Notes under the pieces: model-generated
The model's database searches: none
What the model was told of the DNA's origin: nothing
Seen by the model: the letters and a program-made list of their open reading frames with translations, nothing else
Position numbers and translations under genes: made by a program
Assembly: GCF_954871325.1 (NCBI RefSeq)
Contig: NC_088777.1
Coordinates: 44,989,366-45,053,365, forward strand
DNA: 64,000 bases
Reading direction: 5' to 3'
Source: Gordionus sp. m RMFG-2023
Lineage: Eukaryota > Nematomorpha > Gordioida > Chordodea > Parachordodidae
Part shown: piece after piece, positions 1 to 11,229 of the stretch
Numbering within the stretch: the stretch's first letter is position 1
Layout of the letters: each line of letters begins with the position of its first letter

Positions 1-299
1 AATAATATTTACGAAAACAGACAAATTTTTGAAAGTTGGAATATTCCTTCCCGTCTCCTCTTCCCCTAGGCTACATCTACTGGTCGAGATAATCTTCGTT
101 GCTAAAATAAAATAAAAGTCTAAAAAGGTTATATTATATAAGTTCATATCATTATTCTTGTCTTTTACAAATGAAATAATAAATGTCGGGATCAACTTTA
201 TAATTATACAATATAAATACAATATTAAAATATATTAATATGGACACTCATGGAATGTAGTCTCGACAGTTTTTTATAAAAATTTCATGCAATTTAAAA
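1..299. other. AT-rich flank, nothing recognised
   Basis: No open frame, RNA gene or clear repeat boundary is visible. The sequence is AT-rich intergenic DNA leading into the foldback repeat that starts near 300. Confidence 0.4.
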
Positions 300-1115
300 A
301 AAAAATTAGATCATGGTTAAAGACAAAAAATATTTGTAAAAATTCATAAATGAAATTAAAGAAGTCGTTATCATATTATACCACATATTGTACTTAAAGC
401 AATGAAAATGCGACACATGAGCAGGGGTGAAAATTATAAATAAATTATTGTAGTATAAGTATAACAGTAGTAATGAATAAATTATGATAAATTCTATTTT
501 AATTTTTGTTGGAATTATCTTTAAATTTAATAAATTAATTTATAAATAGTTGAATTATTTAATAAAAAAAGATTTAAAGATATTTGACGAATCATATGAT
601 GAAAATAATAATTATCCCTGATTTATTATTCTTCATTGGCTAATGAATTGAAATATTTGGAACAGACATCAGAACAATGATTCAATGTTATTGTCGTAGC
701 TGTACCTTCATGAGCATAATATTTTTGGGAACGCCGTGTGGATATAAATTGTTTATATAATTCGAACTTATCGTTTTAGGCTCCATTCATAATTGAATTA
801 TTGTTCTGATGTCGACTCCCCACATATTCTCATTCCTGAGTCAATGGAAAAATTTTATTTAATATTAAACCTTAATAATTTAACTATTACATAAAATAAT
901 TTAAACAAAAATTTTCATAAAATTTATTTTAATTTATTCTATACATACTATAATTGTTATTTCTTTTAAATTTTCATCCCTACTACCCATGTGTCGCATT
1001 TCACATTGATATAAGTGCAATATGTGACTAATCGTGATAACGAATTTTTTTTTATATTTAATTTAAGAATTTTTACAAATATTTTATATTTTAACATATT
1101 TGTCTGATTTTACAT
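300..1115. repeat. About 0.8-kb imperfect foldback (inverted repeat)
   Basis: The left part (about 300-690) reappears as reverse complement in the right part (about 782-1115). Anchors are ATGCGACACATG near 408-420 against CATGTGTCGCAT near 989-1001, and ACATCAGAACAATG near 666-680 against its complement near 797-812. A block reading AATATTTGTAAAAATTC near 329-347 also pairs with 1066-1083. The arms are diverged with indels. No coding frame lies inside, so it is most simply a non-autonomous foldback or MITE-like element. I could not fix its exact ends. Confidence 0.7.
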
Positions 1116-1225
1116 ATTTCCCCAAATTTGGCTATGTAAATACATTACCCATTAGATTGAGTAATCTCACCGTCATAAAAAGTCGGAGTTACAGATTTCT
1201 CAAAATCAATCATGGATATGTAAAT

Positions 1226-1477
1226 TAGAGATCTGCAAATCACGGACCAGCCAGTACCCCAACCCGGGAAAAATATTTCGAGCCGGACTTAAATTTTTAA
1301 ATATTATATCATTCCATTTTGTCTAATAATTTGATATATTTTAAATTATTGCAAGAAATATGGCGCTAATATTTATTTTTTGTAGAATATTTATATACAG
1401 TAAAAAAAAGTTAAATTTTACTATATTTAAATAAATTCAGGCCAGGCCGGGCTTGAAAAATTAGCCGATGCAGATCA
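1226..1477. repeat. Degenerate hAT-like MITE, family B (CAGAGACCTGC ends)
   Basis: It begins TAGAGATCTGCAA and ends TGCAGATCA, an inverted pair related to the CAGAGACCTGC termini seen in cleaner copies near 18.1, 30.5, 39.7 and 41.7 kb. The interior has the C/G-rich words typical of the family (CCCGGG, GGCCAGGCCGGGC) separated by A/T tracts. No clean target duplication was seen, so the copy is old. Confidence 0.5.
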
Positions 1478-1639
1478 AAAAGCCATAATCGGGTATTACT
1501 ATTATTGTTAATCCAAATTAAAACCTTTAATTTCTCTTACCCGGTTTATTGCTTGATCACAATGACTACTGCTAGCTTCTCATTTTTTTATATAATTATT
1601 ACCAAATAATCCAGCATATTATTTGTCCTATCGAGAATT

Positions 1640-2740
1640 CTATTTCATTATGGCCCTGGGAAAAAGAATCACATCCACCTTAGGTTTTAAGAGATAAAAA
1701 AAGGGGGAAATATGGCTTTTCTCGGTCGGAGTTAACCCAGTTTATCATTATTTTTGGATTTATTGTAATATTGATTGGCGATCCACAGAGCTATGATGAT
1801 GCCAAAGGGTGTCTTGTTTTTATTTCCCCGCAGAACTGTTTAAAGCTTTTGATGAAAGTTGGGCCATAGTAAGATACTATGATTTTGGGAATCCCGAATA
1901 TAGCTCATAAATTTTTTAAAATTATAATTCTGAACCGTGGACTTCTTCATATTCAATCCACTTTGAATATGCGTCCACGGTTATGCAATATGACTTCTTG
2001 TTTAAATCAAAAAAAAATTGACGCGTATACGCCCCCCCCCTGGAATTGTTTTAGTCGAAATACTGCCCATATCTTTACGGGGCATGGGGGTACAGGTTCT
2101 TATGGAGATTAAATATTTTGGTTCAATTTCTATGCTAATCCCGGGCAACCATATTTATTCGTTAGTCCATTGCCTCTTTTCCATGTGTTGATTACCAGCA
2201 TGCAGTGGCGTAGCTACGGGGGTGGTTTTCGGGTTTGGACCCCTCCCAGAGCAAAATTTTTTTTAGATTATATGTTCAAAAGACTTAAAAGTGATTTTAT
2301 ATGAATTATATTTTTCTGGTTTTGATGTTTGTGGAAGGATATTATATTACTATTGAAATTATTCTGGATAGTATTATTATAAAGTCATTGAGAATAATCT
2401 ACTAAATTATAATAACATAATTATTGATGCATTTAAAAAATATATTTATTATATATTATCGAAGATATGGTTATGATTTGTTAGATAAACCCGGCCGAAG
2501 GCCGGCAAAAGGCCGAAGGCCCGTTAAAGGGTCTGGGGGCGAAGCCCCAGATTTTATATCTATGGCCCCCTCTAAGGAAAATTCCTAGTTACGCCACTGC
2601 CAGCATGTAATAAATGTAAAATTTTGTTTCTTAATTTAAAGGGAATAATTGTAATGTTACCCCACATCCATCCACGATAGATAATTCTGTCTGTAATTTT
2701 TCATTATTACTATTTTCCAAGGTTTTCAATATATTATTCT
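1640..2740 (-). mobile_element. Ty3/Gypsy LTR-retrotransposon integrase fossil, broken, split by a hAT-like insertion
   Basis: On the minus strand this stretch keeps recognisable pieces of a Ty3/Gypsy integrase. They include a zinc-binding H2C2-type region with a WLPGI block, the catalytic-core word VDAYSKW, and further core sequence including FGIPK. The element is plainly broken, with several disruptions. No LTRs were found, so only part of pol is present. A 397-bp hAT-like element (2203-2599) sits inside the zinc-region sequence. The decay suggests an old copy, unlike the cleaner Gypsy fragment at 26.1-27.4 kb. Boundaries are approximate. Confidence 0.7.
2203..2599. mobile_element. Non-autonomous hAT-like transposon, family C, 8-bp target duplication
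   Basis: The termini are CAGTGGCGTAGCTA on the left and the complement of CAGTGGCGTAACTA on the right, 14 bp with one mismatch. Both sides are flanked by a perfect 8-bp duplication, CCAGCATG (2195-2202 and 2600-2607). An 8-bp duplication with CAG-starting inverted ends is the hAT signature. The 397-bp body has no long frame. It holds small GC-rich palindromes near 2490-2560, such as GGCCGAAGGCC and GGGGCGAAGCCCC. It is inserted in a Ty3/Gypsy integrase fossil, so it is younger than that fossil. Confidence 0.85.
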
Positions 2741-3980
2741 TTCTTAACTCCTGGGAAAAAGGCATATAAAGTTATTAGGAAATAAATAAAAACCATATAA
2801 TTTAAAAAATAAATTCCAGTTTTCACTTTATTTGTATAAAAAAAATGCAAAGAGGATACACACAGCATAATCATAAAATAATTCTTTTTTTGTGTAATGA
2901 TCATGATGTTATTCATAAATATTTTTTACACTTTTCATTTTAGATTGGCATCTTGACCTCAAACTTTGATTGGCAACATGTATTAGTAGGTGTGAAGCCT
3001 CATTAACCCTGAGGGGTAGAGGGCATTGTTCTCATATAATACCTCTTACCTGGAATCTCGTTTTTATTATCATAGGAAGTTGTGGGATTTATTAAACTTT
3101 TAAATTTTTTGATCTATTTTGAAATCATAAAAAGTCATGTTTAAGCTTGAGGTATGACCTAATAATTCCGTATCGAGCTTTAACTTAATCCATGCAGATG
3201 CAGCTGCAAAATCAATTAAATGATTGAACATTACCATACATTGGTAAAATTACAAATCGAATAATATGCTATAGCACAATCTAGATTGTTCAATCTCCCC
3301 ACATTTTGATTTAATTTCTCAATAATATTCTGAGAGAATATAAAAATATGGGACTTTTTCCTCTTTTTGACCAACTTTACATTACTACAAGTTCATTTTC
3401 AAACCCTATAAAGGTCATCATTGGGCAACCGTCAAAACATTTAGTTAAAATCCTACCTATACCCAAACTGTGCCATAAGATCTTCTACCCTTTTTTTTAA
3501 TGTATCGTTCTGATCTTAACCTAAATAAAATTATTTTTATAAAAATAACATTTCATGCGTAATCTCCTTGGAAATCTGATTTTAAGAGAGCCTGTTACAT
3601 AAAATACATGTTTTAAAAAAAGCACTCCAAAAGTGTGGCTGAGGTAAAATACATGTTAATGAGTGCTTTATGGAAGATTATCACATAATCTCAACATTTC
3701 CACCAATATTCAATTTACCAGGCATTGGGTAGGAGTGGATTCAAATGATGAATTCTTGCAGTCACACATAAAAAAAATCCCAATAAATATTTTCACTTAT
3801 CAGATTGGGCTTGATTCTGATAAATTACCATTTCTACTTACCAACACCCCCCCCCCCTCTTGGTAATTCATCATCTGAGGACTTTTCACTTAACTCATAA
3901 TTCTCTTTTACAAAGTATCACATTTAAAATTACATTAAAAATTATAAAAAAACATATATTTGTAAAATAATTTATAAATT
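2741..3980. other. Intergenic, no gene recognised
   Basis: The region is AT-rich and holds a poly-C run near 3847-3857. Open frames at 2734-2916 (minus) and 3663-3866 (plus) are short, lack splice context and match nothing I recognise. Confidence 0.4.
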
Positions 3981-4429
3981 ATAGCCAAACCTGCCTAATT
4001 TGGGCTTCTGATAATTCTGATAACAGCCTAATTTGACCAAAACTTTGAGTCCCAATCAAATTTCTGTTAAATACAATTATGAAATTCCTAGATAAATTAG
4101 ACAACTATCAACTTTGGAAATTGGGCAGATATTTAATTTATTGTCAATTTGCATAAAACCAATATAAAGTGGGCCTTGATGTCAAATAATGATTAATTAT
4201 TAAATTGATCTGTATATATTATATATGTATACAATCATTTTATAATAATTATATATATACTAGCTTATAACCCATCAAGAATGAAGGGGTTGAGGGGTAA
4301 TTAGTTAGTTTTTCTCCCTACTATTATGATAGTTGTTACCTGTTATTTGAAAATAATATCTTTTTATTCTTTATAACCCCCTCCCTACCCCCTTTAGACC
4401 AGGTCTCCAGGCCTGCAAAAAATTTATTT

Positions 4430-4625
4430 TAGGTCAATGTCTGATCCATAGTTGATAATAGAATTCCCAAGCGTCCAAACTGATAATAATTTTGAAAAAT
4501 TTTCCCTAAGCCCAGTCCAATATAATTCATAAAAATATTTTCCAAGCCCAGCCCCACCCATAATTTAAAAAAAAAATTTTCAAACCTGGCCAATACGTAA
4601 TAATTTTGAAATTTTTTTCTCAAGC
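4430..4625. repeat. Degenerate tandem repeat, about 55-60 bp period
   Basis: A unit of the type AATAATTTTGAAAATTTTCCCAAGCCCA recurs about three times (near 4480, 4525 and 4595). A minus-strand open frame at 4429-4623 merely translates this periodicity into repeated GLGL..IF.NY blocks, so it is not treated as a gene. Confidence 0.5.
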
Positions 4626-4906
4626 CTGAAGATAGGTAAATCTCTAAAAACCATATTCATTTTTTATTCTTTTTAATCCCGATCAATCCTACTTCAGACC
4701 AAGACGAACTCATTAGCACTAAGAGTGACTACTATTTTTTGAGTAAAAATATATTTAAATTAGCTTTTACCTGAGACCCATATAAATATTATGCCTAATA
4801 TCTTATATAAAAAAATTCCCAACAGGTTAATGCTCATAATCATGTTGAGAAAATTTTCTCAAGCCCGCTAAAGACCATAATAATTTTGGTAGTTAAGAAC
4901 TGAAAT

Positions 4907-4976
4907 AAAATATGTAAAAGTCATAATTCATTTAAAAATACAAAATATGTAAAAGTCATAATTCATTTAAAAATAC
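4907..4976 (+). repeat. Perfect 35-bp tandem duplication
   Basis: The 35 bases at 4907-4941 are repeated without change at 4942-4976. The perfect match in otherwise decayed DNA suggests a recent slippage event or an assembly artefact. Confidence 0.9.
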
Positions 4977-5384
4977 AATCAGAAAATGAAAATTGCATCT
5001 TGGTTTTTTGATCAGGCCTAGCTATGTCTGCAAAAAAAAATTTTCGGGTCAATGTCTAACCCATACTTAAAATTCAAAATCTTCAAGCATCTATTTTAAA
5101 TTTTATCCAATATGACATCACAAATTTAAATTTGATATTTCTAATAGTCTTAATGCTCACTGTACTGCAACAATTTTACCTCTTTTTCTCCTAAATTTTA
5201 ATATTTTATAAAAATTTATTAATAATATATATTTAATATTTATTACCATACACACAAACTAAATAATTACCCTTCAACACCGTCAGCTAATTATGGTAAT
5301 AAACGGCAAAATTTTAAAAATATCAGCTATTAATTAATATAAATATATATATAATTAATATTTTAAATTTAATTATATTCAAGT

Positions 5385-5455
5385 TGGTGCATGCGTAAAG
5401 CATACGCCTTTGAAACACAAGGTTTGTGGTTCGACTCTTGTAGATAGCAAAAAAT
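5385..5455 (+). other. tRNA-like sequence (decayed tRNA or SINE head)
   Basis: A box-A-like GTTGGTGCATGCG near 5385 is followed about 45 bases later by a near-consensus box B, GGTTCGACTC, near 5430. The T-arm and acceptor stems do not pair properly, so it is not a working tRNA. A tRNA-derived SINE head or a tRNA pseudogene would look like this. No second copy was found in the window. Confidence 0.35.
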
Positions 5456-6233
5456 TAACATTACATTATATAGTCTCCTTAAATTTTAAATGCATTAGGG
5501 AGATACGAAAAAGATCGTGTTTCGATTATAGAGATTATATATATTAGATTCTTATTTTGTATAAGTTTATGCATACATATGATTTTGGTGATTTAATAAA
5601 ATAAAAAAATTATTTAAAGATGGTTGAACATAATCTCATTTTTTGCTAAATTAATAATATAAAAGCTGTTAAAATGTTTTTTTAAAGTAAAAATTCTTGA
5701 TAATTTTGGCGACTGTCTAGGTTGGGCCTTAGTCCCAAAGGTTCCCAAATTAGATAGGTTTGACTGTATATAAATATGTATAAAAGTGTGTTACATTGAT
5801 AAAACATTTCATAAGTTTTGAGAAATTTTAATGATCAAAAAAGATAATTGATATCATTTAGATAAATAAATAATAGTGTAGTATAGTTTAAAGATCATTT
5901 CTTTACCTGCACTAACCATTGAATCTTCAATGATTAGTGTTTTTGAAATTAAAGCTTCAATAAGAATATGGAGCAAAAAGAATATCACAATTTTGCAGTT
6001 GTCTCTAGAGGTCTGCAAATTGGAAAAATTTAAGGCCCAGTCTGGTGGGAATTTAGCTTTCCTGGTTTCTAGGGATGTACTGATATTTCTTATCAGATCA
6101 GATCGGGCCAATATTTTATCTTTTTGTATTGGCCAATATAATAATAAAATTTTCCAATCCAATAAAAAGGTGTCTTAATTTTAAAAATAATTAAATTTCA
6201 TAATATATTTGTTTACTTATTATGTAAATAGAT

Positions 6234-6433
6234 TAATGTTGAGCTGATTTAAAAGTGGCTAACTGAATATTAGCCAAAAAATATTGCCTAAGCCTCAAAA
6301 TTTTATTAATAAATAACCAAACCTTTGTACCATTTAAGAGCAAAATCTTCAGGCTTAGCTAATATTTTTCTAGCTAAACTAGTGAGTTAGGCTTTTAAAA
6401 AACCAGCTTAAATGAACTGATTTAGCAATACTA
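6234..6433. repeat. hAT-like palindromic MITE, family A, old copy
   Basis: It keeps the family order: a left arm with GGCTAACT, then AATATTGCCTAAGCCTC, a central ACCTTTGTACCAT, then ATCTTCAGGCTTAG and a right arm with GAGTTAG. The ends are worn (TAATGTTGAGC on the left, AATACTA on the right). No matching target duplication remains. Confidence 0.65.
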
Positions 6434-7337
6434 GATGTATGCATTAAAAATAAAAAGGATTAGTATGTTTATGAATACAAAATCAGATAAGATATTGGAC
6501 CGGTAATCGGCCGATGTCAATTTAATATCAGTAATTTTGGCCATATTGGCCTCTATCTGGTTCAATATTTTACTAATGTTGTCCAGTCTGGTTTTAGATT
6601 TTTTTTAAATACAAGGCCTAAACCAAAATGTTATTGAACATAAAAGTAAACAACTATTTATGATATTGGGAATGGTTAAATTAAAAACACTATAATTGTA
6701 AGTTCTAAAAAATATCAGAATTCATCAAATATATATATATTGAAAAAAAAATATTGATTGGCCTGACCCATTAATTTTTTTTCCCCACAAAGCCCAAATA
6801 AAAATATTCAGACATTAAAGTCCAGCTTATCAGGCCAGATATACCTCAGTTGTATCTTCATGGAAAATTATTTTTTATAAATCTTTTAGTTAGCCAATTT
6901 TTTACCTTCAAAATATAAATTCCCCACTGTTTTTTTTAGAAAATCATAAAATCAATAAAGTTTTTGATATATAAATGTTTAAGAAAAAAATGTTTATAAA
7001 ATCTTAGAATTTAGAAGGTTTATCAATGTCAATGATATATAATTTAGCATATAATATATGAAGTTCAAAACAAACTTTTCTAATTATAAAATGAAGAAGA
7101 ATTAATAATTGTCATATGTGCAATTAAAATCTGCATATTATTAAAAAATAAATTTTTTAAATGTAGCAATATCATAGTGTAAATATCATATTATACATAA
7201 AAGATCTTTTATCATTAATTTTGAAGATATTTCTTATAAAAAGAATAGCTAAATAAAGTTACTTTAAGAAACATTTTGAGATTCTTATATAAAGAAAATT
7301 AAACATTTATGCAATATAAATAAGAAAAAATACTTAC
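6434..7337 (-). other. Start of CCDC6 intron 1, no further exon found
   Basis: This follows the splice donor of the CCDC6 first coding exon on the minus strand. I looked for the conserved second-exon protein (QARAEQEEEF-like) from here to position 1 and did not find it. Confidence 0.5.
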
Positions 7338-7559
7338 AATTGAAACGCTTGCCTTTCGTAAATTTTTATTTTCTTCCAGCAGATTTTTACACCTAAGTTT
7401 GTATGTTTCTAATTCAACTTTGAGAACTTTGCACTCTTGTTGGAGAGATTCAATTCTTATATGCATCTGCTCTTTACTTGTAGGTATTTGCGTTTTCAAA
7501 TTTGATGTTCCATCAATAGAACTACAATCACTTTCTAGTTCACTTGCGCTATCGGCCAT
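7338..7559 (-). CDS. CCDC6: CCDC6 homologue, first coding exon (coiled-coil protein)
   Basis: The exon encodes 74 residues from an ATG at 7559. It opens MADSASE, as in human CCDC6. After a short Ser/Asp-rich stretch it runs into the coiled-coil start, with words [18 protein letters not shown] and [13 protein letters not shown] that match human CCDC6 nearly residue for residue. A donor GTAAGT (7337 downwards) follows codon 74 in phase 0. In humans exon 1 also ends after the isoleucine of RKASVTI, at residue 101, so the intron position is shared. CCDC6 is a widely expressed coiled-coil phosphoprotein linked to DNA-damage checkpoint signalling. The vertebrate glycine-rich N-terminal run is missing. 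Later exons were not found between here and position 1, so the rest lies outside the window. Confidence 0.87.
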
Positions 7560-8640
7560 CGGTAAATGTTTTTTGTGAAATAAAAATTCAAATGGGAAAC
7601 TTTTGAAGTGAGATAATCATATGTTATTTATTCCAAACAATCTAACAATTTAATCCAGTTAAATTATATACATTATTTTATTACCTAAATTGAAAATAAT
7701 TATTATATTTTGATAATATGTATATACTAATTATATAGAAATATAATTTCTTTTATTTATTTTTAAAATAAATTAAATACTTTATTTTTGATAATAAAAT
7801 ATTCGTAGCATTAAATTAAAATGTTAAGATAGATCAAAAAATTTATTCAAATTTCAAAAAAATAAGAATTGTGTAGGAACTGATTATATCAATTTGGTAG
7901 ATGCATTTAGCCAGAATTTTATCAAGAAAGGGAGGGGGATTTAAAAAAATATTTAAATTCACAATGGCAATGGGCAGCGTCCAATGATATATATCATTGG
8001 CAGTGTCTCTATGACAGGAAATTTATTTTAAGACAATATAGAAAAAATTTATTTATTTATTTTCCTGTGGTTACGTTAGTCCAAAAAAAGTCAAATAATT
8101 AATTCTTTAATAATTATTGGCGTACTCAAGTCTTAACGATCTCTTGCCCCCCCCCCCTCTCATTAAATTTTAATTTCATATGAGGTGAAGAAATTTGCTA
8201 ATCCATGATATATATTTTAAAATAATGAATGATTAATATTTCATTTTTTGTTTAATTTTAATAAGAGATTGGAGGAGGGGGGGGGGGGGGGGGGTAATGA
8301 TTAGTAGGCATAGCTAACCATTTCTTAAAACGATTATATCTCACTATAAACCAAATAAAAATTTAGCCATGAATTTTATAAAATTATGTAGGTTCATATT
8401 TTTGTAAATCTTAAAATGTCTATGTCAGGTTTAGGGGAAAAATTGTTTCAGATACAAAAATTTTAATTTTTATTCTAATTTTTTTTTATTTTTTTAACTT
8501 TAATATCATTTATATAAAATTTTTTATTTAGTGCAATTATTTCATTAATATAAATGAATATATCTAATATTCTATTAATAAAATAAAGAAAGATATTTTT
8601 TCTCCAAATATAAAATTAAGAGGAGACAAATGTAATACTA
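7560..8640. other. Intergenic upstream of CCDC6, homopolymers and a small palindrome
   Basis: The 5' flank of CCDC6 lies here, but no promoter motif stands out. It contains a 20-bp perfect palindrome at 7980-7999 (CCAATGATATATATCATTGG), a poly-C run near 8147-8156 and an 18-G run at 8277-8294. Confidence 0.5.
8277..8294 (+). repeat. 18-base poly-G tract
   Basis: An uninterrupted run of 18 G in AT-rich DNA, preceded by GGAGGA. It is the longest of about a dozen such tracts in the window. Confidence 0.9.
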
Positions 8641-8869
8641 AGATGTATAAAAATAAATAATCGATGGAAGAAATAAAGCTTAGATAGTTGGAGGGAATGA
8701 TTTCTGGAAAGCCTTTTTCGTAAGAAGAGATTCATTAAGTGGACCGGTCTTTTAGCCTATCTGTCTCCTAAATTCTCTAGAAAAGAAATTTGAGCTTTGC
8801 TATAATTGGAAGTTAAAGTAGAACAGGCTATGGGTATTAATGTATAGGAAGAGTCAATATTTGGATATT

Positions 8870-9260
8870 TTATTAGATTCCGCAAGTGCGGGAGCATCGG
8901 TGTTTTTGTGTCGAATGTAGCATTTAGATTGATGCAAGTGAAGATCCAAACCAGAAACTGGTTACTTGACTATGGAAATGTGGATATTCCATCAGGATGT
9001 TTCCAGTCCATCCTAAATTGAGAATTGGTTCTAGTCTAAAGGAGATGTCCGTCGATTTGAGTGATTCAAAGTAGACAATTTCATTTAAAATGCCATGGAA
9101 ACGGCTATGGCAAAATTGACAATTGATGAAATACATGCCCTTTCTATCAATACTGGTTTCACGATATTTGCATTGTTAAAGCAAAACAAATTGACAGTTA
9201 AGCCTTACACTAATAGCAAATCTTAACTATTCTGTCTGAGGAGAGGAAAAAATTGGGTTG
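8870..9260 (-). repeat. Decayed dispersed repeat, copy 1, possibly LINE-derived
   Basis: Blocks such as GGAAACGGCTATGG, CTATCAATACTGGTTTCAC and TAGCAAATCTTAACT recur in the same order near 11.48-11.60 kb, so this is a dispersed repeat. Its base composition is less AT-rich than its surroundings. A minus-strand 70-codon frame (8924-9136) carries a C..C pair near its start, but I cannot tie it to a known LINE C-terminal domain. Confidence 0.4.
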
Positions 9261-11229
9261 GATAGTGTTTAGTAATTCACAACTCGATCCTTAAGTAGTT
9301 AAAAAGTATGGGATAGCATCATAAAGGCTCTATTTTAGGTAAGCAAAGAAAAAATGTTGTATTTCTGTGAACACGAGGAAGATGGTTGAGTGTTTCGGAC
9401 AACGGAATTGTCCCATAAGATCTTGCTTTCCATTAGCAAGGGTTCAGTCAACGGTGTATGCTTAAATATTAAGATCGGATGAGAGTCGGAAGATGATTAA
9501 TCGGCTGAAAAATTGTTAGGGGGGATTGTAAACAACTGAATATGATGATTAGAGCGGAGGTTAAGGATCATTTTGGCTTGAGTTTGGCGGAATAATTTTT
9601 GTAAAATTTTAAAAATAAAAATGGATCTATATAGCAAAAATTATAAGAATGAAAAAAACATAGGAGATGATTGAACGTAGTGTAAATAAAAAATTAGAGA
9701 AGTAGTTGTTAATATATTTCAAACAACCAAATGGAAAGCCCATGTGATTTAGAGACAAGAATCTGGTGGTTTGAAATAGCTGAATTTAAACCTCTGTTTT
9801 CGGCTATCTGAGCTAAAGCCCAATTATTTTAGATAAGGTTTTATGATTGATAGAGGGAGGTATTCTACCATCTATTTATCAGGTATGTAGTGAAAGTTTG
9901 AATTCGGTAGAAACGCTTATACAGAAAAGTATAGAACTCAGGGAATTGTCTTGTTGAGTTTCTCTGCAGATGACAGATATTAATTAAATTGGATATGGAT
10001 TGTAAAGAATAGTAGGAGTGAAAGTATTAAGAATAGGTGGAAAAGAATGGTGTATTTGTGTAAGAAAATGAGAGCGGAAAAGAAATGAAAGTGTCCGAAA
10101 AATCAATTTACTCTCCGTTGATTCCGATTTCGAGTTGATGACGTGCTGACGACTGCGGTGTACTTAATTATTAAAAATAAAAGCTGCTGCAAAATTTATT
10201 AAATTATATTACTAAACCTTATTTCTTAGTATTACTGAGAAAATTATTTTCTCTTTTTCGAAGGTTTTAATATGGGGCTTTTAAAATCCAGATATAAATA
10301 ATGCAACCTAATAAACATTAGGTAATTTGGCTATCACTAATGCATTAGTCTTTAGGACTGCGATCAACCTTATCAAGGTATTATGATTGAAATGCCCCCC
10401 TCAAGATAAAATTAAAGAATCTTTAATAAAATAAACAGCCAAATCATAAAAGGTATACGCTTGACCTTCATATCCCTGGCTGTTCTCGCATCTATCATAT
10501 GGTCAATACTTTAATATTTTTAAAAATAAACTAATTCATTATAAAAATGGATAGTAAAATTTGAATTAATCTATGAATCAATTAGTGTTACTAAAGGCCT
10601 CCATTTGAACCGATTTTTAAAAACAGTTAATTCAATATTCTAGAGAAATATATTGCCAGAACCTAAATATTTAGCATATAGATGTCCTAATCTTTGTGCT
10701 ATATATGACTAAAATATTCGTGCTATATAATATTTTTCTGTGAAAAAAATATTGAACTAGCCGTTTTTAAAAACAGGCTAAAAATCGAGCCGTTTATAAT
10801 ACTGAAATCAATGTTCGTTATTCCAGGTTTTTAAAATCTACTATATTTTTCAGCGTTATATTTTTTTATTAAATAAATGAAAAATAGTTGCCTTGTATTT
10901 CCAAAAGACTTGTAATCGGGGGCTAAATCATAGATTTACATTAGTGATTTTCAACATAATTAATTTTTAATATTATTTATCTTATCATAATTTACAATAT
11001 ACTTTAGACTCTTCCCATAGTTTAATTTAATATTTCTTTGATGCTGATAATGCTTTGTATGTATAATATTCAAATAACAAGTTTTAAGATAATCATATAT
11101 TTATTTACTCTATATCAGTGGCATCACTGGTAAGGGGAGCGCAGGGGTGGGGGCGATTTTTTGTTTTATTAATTATAAATATTCTGGTCCTAATTCTTTA
11201 AAAATGTCTACGCTTTGCTATCGAAAGAG
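9261..11229. other. Intergenic decayed repeats
   Basis: The first part (to about 10160) is less AT-rich than the window average and may be an old LINE body, but no convincing reverse-transcriptase block could be read. The rest is AT-rich and holds one family A MITE (10583-10804). No gene is supported. Confidence 0.35.
10583..10804. repeat. hAT-like palindromic MITE, family A, with 8-bp target duplication
   Basis: It starts TAGTGTTACTAAAGG, ends CGAGCCGTTTATAATACTG, and keeps the family arms (AACCGATTTTTAAAAAC; AGCCGTTTTTAAAAACAGGC). The flanks are GAATCAAT (10575-10582) and AAATCAAT (10805-10812), 7 of 8 identical, as expected for a hAT target duplication. Confidence 0.75.

Larger units (their letters stand above)
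3981..5768. repeat. Stretch bounded by possible pogo-type inverted ends
   Basis: The left edge reads TATAGCCAAACCTGCCTAAT. The right edge read as complement is TACAGTCAAACCTATCTAAT. These resemble the CAGTCAAACCT-type ends of pogo/Tigger elements (Tc1/mariner superfamily, TA target). The roughly 1.8-kb interior has no transposase frame that I can read. It is a mosaic of degenerate C/G-word repeats, a 35-bp exact duplication and a tRNA-like stretch. The two ends may instead be separate short fragments. Confidence 0.35.

Noticed and set aside
4429-4623. 64-codon minus-strand frame with repeated GLGL blocks
   Set aside because: It is the translation of a degenerate tandem repeat.
5854-6162. Possible CCDC6 exon 2 on the minus strand (EALISKTL resembles EEFISNTL)
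   Set aside because: Only about five residues agree. The Gln/Glu-rich stretch expected before it is absent, and the rest is hydrophobic, unlike a coiled coil.
8924-9136. 70-codon minus-strand frame with CQFC as a zinc-knuckle gene
   Set aside because: It lies in a dispersed repeat also present at 11.5 kb, and no known domain fits.
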